The notes beneath the pieces are model-generated. The model saw nothing but the letters and a program-made list of their open reading frames with translations. It did no database searches and was not told the DNA's origin. Made by a program: the position numbers and the translations under genes. DNA of 64,000 bases from Streptomyces sp. WMMC500 (GTDB lineage: Bacteria; Actinomycetota; Actinomycetes; Streptomycetales; Streptomycetaceae): the NCBI RefSeq assembly GCF_027497195.1, contig NZ_CP114905.1, positions 2,590,001 to 2,654,000 on the forward strand, in the 5' to 3' direction. Shown piece after piece: positions 43,945-51,830 of this stretch. Every line of letters begins with the position of its first letter. Positions within the stretch are counted from its first letter, which is position 1.

Positions 43945-44850
43945 ATGCCCACGTCCACGCTCACCCGCGACACCCCGCCGCCCGGTCCTCCGGCGCCCCG
44001 CAGGCGCGGGCCGGCCGGCACGTTCGGCGCGCGCAGGAACACCCGGCGGCTGGCCGCCGACCTGTGCCTGCTGCTCGCGGCGCTCGCGTTCGTCCTGCCG
44101 CTGGCCTGGCTGCTCTTCGCGTCCGTCGACTCCGACTCGGGCCTGACCGCCCGGCCGCCGACGGACGTCACCTGGGACAACTTCGACGCGGTGATGACGA
44201 CGGACATCACCTTCCGCCCGCTGCTCAACAGCCTGATCCTGTGCGGCTCGGCGACGGCGATCACGGTCGTCGCGGCGGCGCTCGCGGCGTATCCGCTGTC
44301 GCGCTACCACTCGCGGCTGAACCGGCCGTTCATGCTGACGATCCTCTTCACCACCAGCCTGCCGATCACCGCCATCATGGTGCCGGTCTACGGGCTGTTC
44401 GTGCAGATCAACCTCATCGACACGATGTCCGGCACGGCGTTCTTCCTGGCCAGCTCGCAACTGCCGTTCGCGATCTGGCTGATGAAGAACTTCATGGACG
44501 GAGTGCCGAAGGTGCTGGAGGAGGCGGCCTGGACGGACGGCGCGTCGTCGATGCAGGCGCTGGTGCGGGTCATCCTGCCGCTGATGGGCCCGGGGGTCGT
44601 GGTGGTGACGGTCTTCTCGTTCATCATGATGTGGGGGAACTTCTTCGTCCCCTTCATGCTGCTGCTCAGCCCGGACCAGATGCCGGCCTCCGTCTCGATC
44701 TTCGAGCTCTTCGGCAACATGGGGTCGGTGGTCTACGGGGAGCTGGCCGCGTTCTCGATCATCTACTCGGCGCCCGCGGTGCTGCTGTACGTGCTGATCG
44801 CCCGCCGCCTGGGCGGCGGCTTCGCGCTCGGCGGCGCGGTGAAGGGCTGA
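43945..44850 (+). CDS. Sugar ABC transporter permease (MalG type)
   Basis: Permease of 301 residues with six helices, from LAADLCLLLAALAFVLPLAWLL to IIYSAPAVLLYVLIA. The EAA loop is EEAAWTDGASSMQALVRVILP. The ATG at 43945 lies 9 bases after GGAGG; a longer open frame extends upstream inside the preceding permease gene and is not used. It ends the operon and converges with the LPMO gene across a strong hairpin. Together the three genes form a binding-protein-dependent sugar importer missing only the ATPase. Confidence 0.92.
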   Translation: MPTSTLTRDTPPPGPPAPRRRGPAGTFGARRNTRRLAADLCLLLAALAFVLPLAWLLFASVDSDSGLTARPPTDVTWDNFDAVMTTDITFRPLLNSLILCGSATAITVVAAALAAYPLSRYHSRLNRPFMLTILFTTSLPITAIMVPVYGLFVQINLIDTMSGTAFFLASSQLPFAIWLMKNFMDGVPKVLEEAAWTDGASSMQALVRVILPLMGPGVVVVTVFSFIMMWGNFFVPFMLLLSPDQMPASVSIFELFGNMGSVVYGELAAFSIIYSAPAVLLYVLIARRLGGGFALGGAVKG

Positions 44851-44942
44851 CAGGACCGGCGGTGCGGCGCCGGCGGTGGCGGGTGCGGTGAAGGGCCGAC
44901 CGGGGCCTGGCCGACCCCCCACCGCCGCCCGCGGCGACCGCG

Positions 44943-44980
44943 TGACGCGCCTGACGGGGACTGCCCCGCCAGGCGCGTCA
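44943..44980. terminator. Bidirectional hairpin between sugar ABC operon and LPMO
   Basis: 17-base stem with one mismatch and a 4-base loop ACTG; the arms start TGACGCGCCTG and end CAGGCGCGTCA. It lies between convergent genes (stops at 44850 and 45016) and can serve both. Confidence 0.75.
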
Positions 44981-45015
44981 GGCGCGGCCGCGGGGACGGG
45001 CCTGCGAGGCGGTCG

Positions 45016-45561
45016 TCAGCCGCCGATGTTGACGTCGACGCAGGCGTAGAAGGCGTTCGCCGTGTCGGCGACGTTCCACACGGCGAGCACCTTCTGCTTG
45101 CCGGTGATGCCGCCGAAGTTGACCGTGTGGCTGAACTCGGCCGGAGGCTGGGCACCGCCGTCGTCGAACTCCGCCACCTTCTGGCCACCGACGAAGTACT
45201 GCCAGGTGCTCGTGCTGTGCCGCGCGGTGATCTTCCAGTTGAACGTCGTGGTGCTGCCGACGTTCGTCACGGCCCAGCCCTTGCTGTCGTCGTCGAGCTC
45301 GGCGAAGCCCTGGTTGCCGCCGCTGCAACTGGTCAGGCCCTTGGGCCCCTCGACGCTCTGCGGCTCGTACTTGATGGCGCCGCACTCCACGGTGCCCGTG
45401 GCACACTGGTCCTGACGGCTCGGCGGGTTGGTGATCCAGCCGTGCGCGCTCGCCTGCTGGGTGGGGATGGCGAGGAGGAGCAGCGGGGCCGCGCCCGCGC
45501 CGACGACTGCGGCCTTGAGAGCTTTGCGGCTCTTGCCGGCACGCTTCGTACTGCGGTGCAT
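45016..45561 (-). CDS. Secreted AA10 lytic polysaccharide monooxygenase
   Basis: Copper LPMO of 181 residues, catalytic domain only. The signal peptide is cleaved at ASA before H40, so mature His1 (in HGWITNPPSRQ) and H115 in TARHSTSTW form the histidine brace. The C-terminal ANAFYACVDVNI has the aromatic axial position. Family AA10 oxidatively cleaves chitin or cellulose; small Streptomyces enzymes opening HG are mostly chitin-active, but substrate cannot be settled here. ATG start with AAGGAG six bases upstream. A DasR-type site 25 bases upstream of the start points to control by N-acetylglucosamine metabolism. Confidence 0.93.
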   Translation of the reverse strand: MHRSTKRAGKSRKALKAAVVGAGAAPLLLLAIPTQQASAHGWITNPPSRQDQCATGTVECGAIKYEPQSVEGPKGLTSCSGGNQGFAELDDDSKGWAVTNVGSTTTFNWKITARHSTSTWQYFVGGQKVAEFDDGGAQPPAEFSHTVNFGGITGKQKVLAVWNVADTANAFYACVDVNIGG

Positions 45562-45585
45562 ACAACACTCCTTGCGTGGGGGGTA

Positions 45586-45601
45586 ATTGGTCTAGACTTT
45601 A
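45586..45601 (-). promoter_or_regulatory. DasR-responsive element (dre) upstream of the LPMO
   Basis: ATTGGTCTAGACTTTA shares the ten-base core TGGTCTAGAC with the Streptomyces dre consensus ACTGGTCTAGACCAGT; the right end diverges. It lies 25 bases before the LPMO start. DasR is the GntR-family repressor of chitin genes. Confidence 0.65.
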
Positions 45602-45707
45602 GTCATTGGCCGTTCACCGTCAACCCCTTCAGTGCGCACGCGTCTCTCTGTACCTTCGGCGGAACGCACGGTTGATAACGGGGCGCCCCACTACCTACGG
45701 TGACCGT

Positions 45708-46442
45708 GTGACGACAAAGGCGCCCGGCTCCGGCGCCGGCCCGCCGGAGCACCCACCACCTTTCGACCCCGCGGCGGCCCGTCGATTACGCCGCGCGCTG
45801 GGCCTCGGACACGACCACGTCGCGTACGGCATGCGCGCCGCGTACGGCCTGGCCGTACCCGCCGCCGCGGTGGCCGACTGGGAGAAGGGCCACGCCCGCC
45901 CCACCCGCCACGAACTCGACGCCCTGGCCGGCGCCCTGTGGTGCAGACCGGCCGACCTGATGGGGTCCTCCACCTCCCTCCACGCCCACCGCCGCGCCCA
46001 CGGCCTGCCCCTGGACGACGTGGCCCGCCACATCGGGATGGACCCCGCGACCTACCTCAGCGCCGAGCGGACCGGCCGCTGGCCCGGCACCGAATCCCAG
46101 GCCACCCGGCTCGCCTACCTCCTGCGCCTCCCCCTCCCGGACCTCCTGGACCTCACCGGTCGCAGCGAACCCCTGGCCCGCCACCTCCGCGACGCGGCCA
46201 CCACCCGCTGGCAGCCCCAGGTCCGCCCCGTGGCCCGCCTCACCCGCTTACCCCGCCGCCCGCTGGAACGCGCGCTGAGCACCCTGCACGAGGAGTACCA
46301 GACCCGGATCGCCGCGGCCCGCAACTGGGACGAGGTTCCCGCCTGGGAGTCCGCCCCGGAGTCCGCTTCGGAGTCCGCCTCGGGGCTGACCACGTACCTG
46401 CAGCAGGTACTCCCCCGCTTCTGGGAACTCCTGCGCAACTGA
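45708..46442 (+). CDS. Helix-turn-helix (XRE-like) DNA-binding protein
   Basis: Protein of 244 residues. It has two XRE-like segments: RRLRRALGLGHDHVAYGM with VPAAAVADWEKGHARPTRHELDALAGAL (about 25-85), and HRRAHGLPLDDVARHIGMDPATYLSAERTGRWPG (about 95-130). The second half is helical with no recognised domain. Streptomyces carry many such proteins, often regulators of adjacent small genes, but no partner is apparent. The GTG at 45708 begins before the conserved part; an earlier in-frame ATG at 45606 overlaps the LPMO promoter and is unlikely. Divergent from the LPMO. A GC hairpin follows. Confidence 0.75.
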   Translation: MTTKAPGSGAGPPEHPPPFDPAAARRLRRALGLGHDHVAYGMRAAYGLAVPAAAVADWEKGHARPTRHELDALAGALWCRPADLMGSSTSLHAHRRAHGLPLDDVARHIGMDPATYLSAERTGRWPGTESQATRLAYLLRLPLPDLLDLTGRSEPLARHLRDAATTRWQPQVRPVARLTRLPRRPLERALSTLHEEYQTRIAAARNWDEVPAWESAPESASESASGLTTYLQQVLPRFWELLRN

Positions 46443-46463
46443 CCCCCACCGGCCACCGGCCCG

Positions 46464-46484
46464 CCGCGGCCCCGCGGGCCGCGG
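46464..46484 (+). terminator. GC hairpin after the HTH gene
   Basis: CCGCGGCCC and its complement GGGCCGCGG around a CGC loop, 21 bases after the stop codon. Confidence 0.6.
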
Positions 46485-46658
46485 AACTCCGTCCACGAGG
46501 AGGGCGCGAGCGATCCACCACCGGCTCACGAGGACCGCAGGTTATGGTCCGGGGCGAACGCATGGCCGGATTCTCCTCGTTCCGCAGGCGCGCCCGTCCC
46601 CGGGATGCCGCCTTGGGCGCGCCCGACACCCTCTTGAACAGAGATAGGGATTACACCC

Positions 46659-48212
46659 ATGACGACGTCCGGACCCTCCCCCGTCTCAGGCTTTGGACCG
46701 CGGCGCAGGTCGCTCGTGCTCGGCGGCGCGTCGGCCGTGGCGCTGGCCGCCTGGGGGCGGCCCGGCGCGGCCGCCGCCGACCGGTCCGCCGGCCCGGCAG
46801 CGGAGCCGGCCGAAGAATTCGACTTCGACACGGGCAACTTCATCCGGGACCTGGTCCCCAGGGCGGCCGGCACGCCGGACGCGGGGGTCTTCGGGCCCAT
46901 GGACGCCTCCATCCTGATCTGGACCACCCACGCGCTGCAGACCTCGTGGTTCGACGCGCTGGCGCCCTACCACCCGACCGCGGTCGGCGTGCACTCGCGC
47001 ATCCCCCGCCGCCCCGCGAGCGAGTCCACCACCAACAGGAACAAGAACATCGCGGGCCTGCACGGCTGGTACCAGGTGCGCAAGGGCCTGGACCCGGAGC
47101 AGTTGGAGGGCATGCGCCAGTTGATGATCTCGCTCGGCCTGGATCCCGACGACGAGTCGGAGGACCCGACCAGTCCGGTCGGCATCGGCAACATCGCCGG
47201 CAAGGCCATCATCAGGGACCGCCTGCGCGACGGCATGAACCACCTCGGTGACGTGGGCCGCAAGTACCACGGCCGGCCCTACGAGGACTACACCGGCTAC
47301 CGGTCCGTGAACAGGCCCGACGAACTGACCCACCCCTCGCGCTGGCAGCCCGCGGTGCACCCGCACCGCCGGCGCGTCGGCGGCGGTCCCGGCGACAAGG
47401 CCGTCTGGGTCACCCAGCGGTTCGTCACCCCGCAGTTCCGGCTGGTCAAGGCCCACACCTTCCGGGACCCGGCCAGGTTCAGGCTCGCCCCGCCGGACCA
47501 CACCGACCACACCGACCGCCGTCGCTACAAGCGGTCGGTGGACGAGATCCTGGAGGCGTCGGCCGCTCTGACCGACGAGCAGAAGGCGAAGGCGGAGTTC
47601 TTCGACAACAAGTTCCTGGGCGTCGGCCAGTCCACGTACGCCGCGGCGATGGCCCATGACCTGGACCTGGACGGCTGGGTCCACCTGTTCTTCACGGCGT
47701 CCGTGGCGCAGTTCGACGACCTGATCGCCGCCTGGCACCAGAAGGCCAGGTACGACGCCGTCCGGCCGTTCAGCGCGGTCCGGCACGTCTACGGCCGCCG
47801 CAAGGTGGAGGGCTGGGGCGGGCCCGGCAAGGGAACGGTCCGCCTGCGCGCGGACGAGTGGGCCAGCTACCTGCCCGTGGGCGACCACCCGGACTACCCC
47901 TCCGGCTCCACCACGCTGTGCGCCGCCGAGGCGCAGGCGGCGCGGCGCTTCCTCGACTCCGACGTCCTGGACTGGACGTGGCCGGTGCCCGCCGGCTCGG
48001 GGCTGACGGAGCCGGGGCTCGTCCCCGCCGAGGACATCGAGCTGCGCTACCCCACCTGGACGGAGTTCGTCGAGGAGTGCGCCATGAGCCGGGTGTGGGG
48101 AGGCGTGCACTTCACGAAGACGACCGAGAGGTCCATCGGGTTCGGCACGCCGTTCGGCGACATGGCCTACGAGTTCGTCCAGCGGCACATCAAGGGCGAC
48201 GTCAAGGACTGA
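46659..48212 (+). CDS. Vanadium-haloperoxidase/PAP2-family secreted protein lacking the catalytic His
   Basis: Protein of 517 residues with a Tat-type signal (PRRRSLVLGGASAVALAAW). The vanadate/phosphate-binding set aligns with fungal chloroperoxidase: K362 and R369 in KARYDAVRP (spacing as K353/R360), S415-G416 in HPDYPSGSTT, R478 and the vanadate-ligating H484 in SRVWGGVH (spacing as R490/H496). The residue equivalent to acid-base H404, normally PSGH, is S417. It could be a haloperoxidase with altered chemistry, a phosphatase-like relative, or inactive in halide oxidation. ATG with AGGGA upstream. No biosynthetic genes flank it. Family call is strong; activity uncertain. Confidence 0.85.
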   Translation: MTTSGPSPVSGFGPRRRSLVLGGASAVALAAWGRPGAAAADRSAGPAAEPAEEFDFDTGNFIRDLVPRAAGTPDAGVFGPMDASILIWTTHALQTSWFDALAPYHPTAVGVHSRIPRRPASESTTNRNKNIAGLHGWYQVRKGLDPEQLEGMRQLMISLGLDPDDESEDPTSPVGIGNIAGKAIIRDRLRDGMNHLGDVGRKYHGRPYEDYTGYRSVNRPDELTHPSRWQPAVHPHRRRVGGGPGDKAVWVTQRFVTPQFRLVKAHTFRDPARFRLAPPDHTDHTDRRRYKRSVDEILEASAALTDEQKAKAEFFDNKFLGVGQSTYAAAMAHDLDLDGWVHLFFTASVAQFDDLIAAWHQKARYDAVRPFSAVRHVYGRRKVEGWGGPGKGTVRLRADEWASYLPVGDHPDYPSGSTTLCAAEAQAARRFLDSDVLDWTWPVPAGSGLTEPGLVPAEDIELRYPTWTEFVEECAMSRVWGGVHFTKTTERSIGFGTPFGDMAYEFVQRHIKGDVKD

Positions 48213-48330
48213 GCGCGACGGCGAGCGGACCCCCGGCGGACCGGGCGCGCACCGCGGGCTGCACAATGCTGACCGCGGGCCCGGGCCGGGGGTCCGGCTC
48301 CGCCTTCCGCATCCGCGTCCTCCGGGGGTT

Positions 48331-48864
48331 GTGACGGACACCGAACTGACCGACGCCGTCGGCGAGCCCGTCAGGACCGCGCGGCTCGACCTCCTCCCCC
48401 TGCACGTCGCGCACGCCGACGAGATGGCCGGCGTGCTCGCCGACCCGGCGCTCTACGCGTTCACCGGCGGCTCGCCGCCCGCCCTCGGGGAACTGCGGGC
48501 GCGCTACGCGCGGTTGGCGGCGGGGGCGCCGGGGGGCGGGACCGTGTGGGGCAACTGGGTGCTGCGGATACGGGCGGACGGCACGCTCTGCGGGTACGTG
48601 CAGGTGACGATCCGGGACCGCGTCGCCGAGGTCGCCTGGGTGGTGGGGACCCCCTGGCAGGGGCAGGGCTTCGCCGGTGAGGCCGCCCGCGGTCTCGTCG
48701 CGAGGCTGCGCGGGCTGCCGCTGCACGCCGTCGTCGCGCACGTCCACCCCGACCACCGCGCCTCCGCCGCGGTCGCGGCGTCCGCGGGGCTGGCGCGTAC
48801 GGACCTCGTCCACGACGGCGAGGCCGTCTGGCGGCTCGATCTCACGGCGCCCACGGCCGGCTGA
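48331..48864 (+). CDS. GNAT-family N-acetyltransferase
   Basis: Acyl-CoA-dependent transferase of 177 residues of the RimJ/RimL-like acetyltransferase_3 group. It opens with RTARLDLLPLHVAHADEMAGVLADPALYAFTGG, and the acetyl-CoA motif A is GTPWQGQGFAGEAARGLV. HPDHRASAAVAASAGL is the conserved downstream block. Targets may be an N-terminus, an antibiotic or a small amine; nothing nearby decides. The GTG start gives the full fold. Its stop is six bases from the convergent aldo/keto reductase stop. Confidence 0.88.
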   Translation: MTDTELTDAVGEPVRTARLDLLPLHVAHADEMAGVLADPALYAFTGGSPPALGELRARYARLAAGAPGGGTVWGNWVLRIRADGTLCGYVQVTIRDRVAEVAWVVGTPWQGQGFAGEAARGLVARLRGLPLHAVVAHVHPDHRASAAVAASAGLARTDLVHDGEAVWRLDLTAPTAG

Positions 48865-48870
48865 CCGGGG

Positions 48871-49752
48871 TCACCCGGTCCGGCTGCCGATCCCGTCCAG
48901 CTCGGCCATGTCCCCCTCGGAGAGGGCGAGCCCCGCGCCCGCGACGTTCTCGCGCAGGTGCGCCACCGACGAGGTGCCGGGAATCAGCAGGATGTTCGGC
49001 GACCGCAGCAGCAGCCACGCCAGCGCGACCGCCAGCGGCGTCGCGGACAGCCGCGTGGCCACCGCGGACAGCGCCGTGGACTGCAGCGGAGTGAAGCCGC
49101 CGAGCGGGAAGAAGGGCACGTAGGCGATGCCCGCGCCGGCGAGTTCGTCGATCAGCTCGTCGTCCTGCCGGTGGGCGAGGTTGTACATGTTCTGCACGCA
49201 CACGACCGGTGCGATCGACCGCGCCTCGGCGACCTGCTCGGCCGTCGCGTTGCTCACGCCGAGGTGGCGGATCAGGCCCATCTGCCTCAGTCCGGCCAGG
49301 GTCTCGAAGGGCTCGGCGAGCGAGCCGGGCACGGGTCCCCGGGCGTCGCCGAGGCGGAGGTTGACCACGTCGAGCGTGTCGAGGCCGAGGTCGTCCAGGT
49401 TCTCCCGGACGGCGCCGCGCAGGTCCTCGGGGCGCCGGGCCGGGGGCCAGCCGCCCTGCGGGTCGCGCACCGCGCCGACCTTGGTCACGACGTGCAGCGA
49501 GGCGGGGTAGGGGGCGAGCGCCTCGCGGATCAGCCGGTTGGTCACGCGCGGTCCGTACGTGCCGGCCGTGTCGATGTGCGTGATCCCCAGGGCCACCGCC
49601 TCGCGCAGGACGGCGAGCGCGCCCTCGCGGTCGGCGGGCGGCCCCATGACCCCGGGGCCGGCGAGCTGCATGGCGCCGTAGCCGACGCGGGTGACGGTCA
49701 GATCGCCCAGGGTCCAGGTGCCGCCGGGCGGTTGCGGGGAGGAGATGTCCAT
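48871..49752 (-). CDS. Aldo/keto reductase
   Basis: NADPH-dependent oxidoreductase of 293 residues. The TIM-barrel hallmarks are THIDTAGTYGP (D61, Y66), K91 in VVTKVG, LGVSNATAEQ, VQNMYNL and IPGTSSVAHLREN. The catalytic His of many AKRs (in QLH) is replaced by Asn-Leu in DVVNLRLG, as in the YdbC-like subgroup, so activity towards carbonyls is still plausible. The ATG at 49752 has AAAGG upstream; a start 30 codons earlier would run into the operator region. Divergent from a LysR regulator with a palindromic site between them, which suggests direct control. Confidence 0.9.
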   Translation of the reverse strand: MDISSPQPPGGTWTLGDLTVTRVGYGAMQLAGPGVMGPPADREGALAVLREAVALGITHIDTAGTYGPRVTNRLIREALAPYPASLHVVTKVGAVRDPQGGWPPARRPEDLRGAVRENLDDLGLDTLDVVNLRLGDARGPVPGSLAEPFETLAGLRQMGLIRHLGVSNATAEQVAEARSIAPVVCVQNMYNLAHRQDDELIDELAGAGIAYVPFFPLGGFTPLQSTALSAVATRLSATPLAVALAWLLLRSPNILLIPGTSSVAHLRENVAGAGLALSEGDMAELDGIGSRTG

Positions 49753-49853
49753 GGATCGCCTTTCCTGTCGGGCCGGTGCGGGCTGTCCCGCCCGTGCCGT
49801 CGATGCTCGCGCGCCGCCGAGCGGCGCGGCCAATACCGACACGGTGACCTGTC

Positions 49854-49868
49854 ATACCCAGCGGGTAT
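49854..49868. promoter_or_regulatory. LysR-type operator between reductase and regulator
   Basis: ATACCCAGCGGGTAT is a perfect 6-3-6 inverted repeat containing the T-N11-A pattern of LysR binding sites. It lies 20 bases before the regulator start and about 100 bases before the divergent reductase start. Confidence 0.65.
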
Positions 49869-49888
49869 CACCGGCGTACGCTGGCACC

Positions 49889-50752
49889 GTGGACACGCTG
49901 GAGACACGGGAGCTGCGCTACTTCCTCGCCGTCGCCGAGGAACTGCACTTCGGCCGCGCCGCCGCCCGCCTGGGCATCGCCCAGCCACCGCTGTCCCGGG
50001 CGATCCAGCAGCTCGAACGGCGCCTCGGCGTCCGCCTGCTGGAGCGCGACCGCCGCGGAGTCGCCCTGACCGCCGCCGGCGAGATGCTGCTGCACGAGGG
50101 CCGCGCCGCCCTCGACGCGACCACCGCCGCCGTCCGCCGCACCCGCCGCGCGGGCGGCACGGGCGGGACGGGCGGGACGGGGGAGTCCCGCAACCGCCTG
50201 GTGCTGGCGGTGAAGGCCGCCGCGTCCCACGAGCTGCTGCGGAAGCTCCTCGACGCCTACGCCGCGGAACCGGACGCCGCCGAGGTCGAGGTGCTGCCCA
50301 GCGGCACCTGCGAACAGGGCGAGATGCTGCGCGACGGCCGCGCCGACGTGGCGCTCATGCACACGCCGTTCCACACCCTGGCCGGCTTCGACAGCGAGGA
50401 GCTGACGAGCGAGGGCCAGATCGTCATCCTGCCCGCCGCACACCCCCTCGCCGCGCGTACGGCCCTGACGCTCACCGACATCGCCGACGTCCCGGGCCTG
50501 CCGCTCGCCCGCTGGTCCCGCGACGCACCCGGGCCGGGGCCCGAGATCCACGACCAGACGCAACTGGCCCAGTTGATCGCCCTCGGCCGCACCGCGGCCG
50601 TCTTCCCGGACTCCGCCCGCGCCTGGCTCTGGGCCGAGCACACCGCCGTGCCCCTGACCGACGCGCCGCAGGTCGTCACCCACATCGCGTGGCCGGCGCA
50701 CAGCCGCTCGGTCGCCCTGGCGCGGCTGGTCCGTACGGCCACCGGGCTGTGA
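49889..50752 (+). CDS. LysR-family transcriptional regulator
   Basis: Regulator of 287 residues. The N-terminal winged helix reads LRYFLAVAEELHFGRAAARLGIAQPPLSRAI, QLERRLGVRLLERDRRGVALT, and the C-terminal effector domain is the usual two-lobed fold. The GTG start fits the family N-terminus exactly; upstream codons are open but overlap the operator. The linker has a tandem repeat encoding (Gly-Gly-Thr)3. It is divergent from the aldo/keto reductase, its probable target, and probably autoregulates through the palindrome. Inducer unknown. Confidence 0.9.
   Translation: MDTLETRELRYFLAVAEELHFGRAAARLGIAQPPLSRAIQQLERRLGVRLLERDRRGVALTAAGEMLLHEGRAALDATTAAVRRTRRAGGTGGTGGTGESRNRLVLAVKAAASHELLRKLLDAYAAEPDAAEVEVLPSGTCEQGEMLRDGRADVALMHTPFHTLAGFDSEELTSEGQIVILPAAHPLAARTALTLTDIADVPGLPLARWSRDAPGPGPEIHDQTQLAQLIALGRTAAVFPDSARAWLWAEHTAVPLTDAPQVVTHIAWPAHSRSVALARLVRTATGL
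50153..50179 (+). repeat. Three 9-base tandem repeats in the LysR linker
   Basis: Units GGCGGCACG, GGCGGGACG, GGCGGGACG encode Gly-Gly-Thr three times. In frame, so copy-number change would alter linker length without frameshift. Confidence 0.7.
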
Positions 50753-50782
50753 CGCCCGGCGCACCGGCCGTCGTGGCGCGAT

Positions 50783-50806
50783 GCCCGCGGCGACGGCCGC
50801 GCGGGC
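50783..50806. terminator. GC hairpin between convergent LysR and lactonase-like genes
   Basis: GCCCGCG and CGCGGGC arms with a 10-base loop, 30 bases after the LysR stop and 16 bases after the opposing gene's stop. An alternative overlapping stem, GGCCGTCG/CGACGGCC, competes with it. Confidence 0.45.
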
Positions 50807-50822
50807 ACCGCTCCACCCGCGG

Positions 50823-51725
50823 TCAGTAGTCCCAGACGATCGGCGCGAACCGGAAGGCGTCGCCGGCGACCGCCACGTGACAGACGGACGGGAACGGCAG
50901 GTGGGTCGCCAGCAGTTGCTCGCCGCTCGCCGCCATCTCCGTCAGGAGACGGACCCGGACACGGGCCGACTCCTCGGGGTCGTGTTCGAAGCCGTTGTAC
51001 CAGCCGGGCTGGTCGAACCCGCACTGGAACACGGCGTCGCCGGCGAACGTCAGCCGGTCGCCGCCGGACTCCAGGCGGATGATGCTGTGTCCCGGGGTGT
51101 GGCCGCCCGTGCGCACGATCGTCACCCCCGGCGCCACCTCCTGCTCCTTCTCGAACGGCGTCAACTGGCCGCGGTACACGTCCAGGAACTTCGAGGCGGT
51201 CGCGCGGAGCACCGCCGGCACCGCCGCCGGCATGGCCGTGCGGGAGAAGTCCGGCGCTTCCCAGAACTCGGCCTCGGCGGATGCCAGGTGGACCCGCAGG
51301 TCCGTACGCAGCCGGCCCCGCAGCCCTTCGACGAGCAGCCCGCCGATGTGGTCCATGTGCAGGTGGGTGAGGACCACGTCGGTCACGGACGCGGGGTCGA
51401 TCCCGGCCGCGTCCAGGCGCCTGGCCAACTGCCCGACCCGCGGGAAGTCCGGGAACTCCGACCCCAGTCCGGAGTCGACGAGGATGGTCCGGCCACCGCT
51501 GCGTACGACCGCCACGTTGATCGGGTAGACGAGCATCTCCGGCAGGAAGTTCTCACCGAGCCAGGCGGACAGGTCGGCCCTTGCGGCGTTGGTGGCCAGC
51601 GTCTCGGCGTCGATCTGCATGGTCCCGTCGCTGATCACCGTCACGTCGATGTCGCCGACCTTCAACGCGTAGCGGGACGGCACCGCTTCGTCCAGTCCGT
51701 GCACGTCGGGGTGTGCGAGCTTCAT
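50823..51725 (-). CDS. MBL-fold hydrolase, AHL-lactonase-like subgroup
   Basis: Metallo-hydrolase of 300 residues. Zinc motif THLHMDHIGG, later ligands in TGGHTPGHSIIRL and FAGDAVFQ, and LVDSGLGSEF before the motif; this combination is typical of the lactonase/organophosphate-hydrolase-like branch. No signal peptide. Possible substrates are lactones, including acyl-homoserine or gamma-butyrolactones, but this cannot be resolved by motif. ATG start. The sulfatase operon ends about 105 bases upstream on the same strand, so it may be read through from there. Confidence 0.85.
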   Translation of the reverse strand: MKLAHPDVHGLDEAVPSRYALKVGDIDVTVISDGTMQIDAETLATNAARADLSAWLGENFLPEMLVYPINVAVVRSGGRTILVDSGLGSEFPDFPRVGQLARRLDAAGIDPASVTDVVLTHLHMDHIGGLLVEGLRGRLRTDLRVHLASAEAEFWEAPDFSRTAMPAAVPAVLRATASKFLDVYRGQLTPFEKEQEVAPGVTIVRTGGHTPGHSIIRLESGGDRLTFAGDAVFQCGFDQPGWYNGFEHDPEESARVRVRLLTEMAASGEQLLATHLPFPSVCHVAVAGDAFRFAPIVWDY

Positions 51726-51830
51726 GGCGTCTCCTCGTGAAGAGCTCGACCGAAGACACGACGGCGCCGTGGGTGGTGCCGTCCGGTCATTGCCTAGACC
51801 GGACAGCCACCCCGCTCTGTGACAGTTGTG

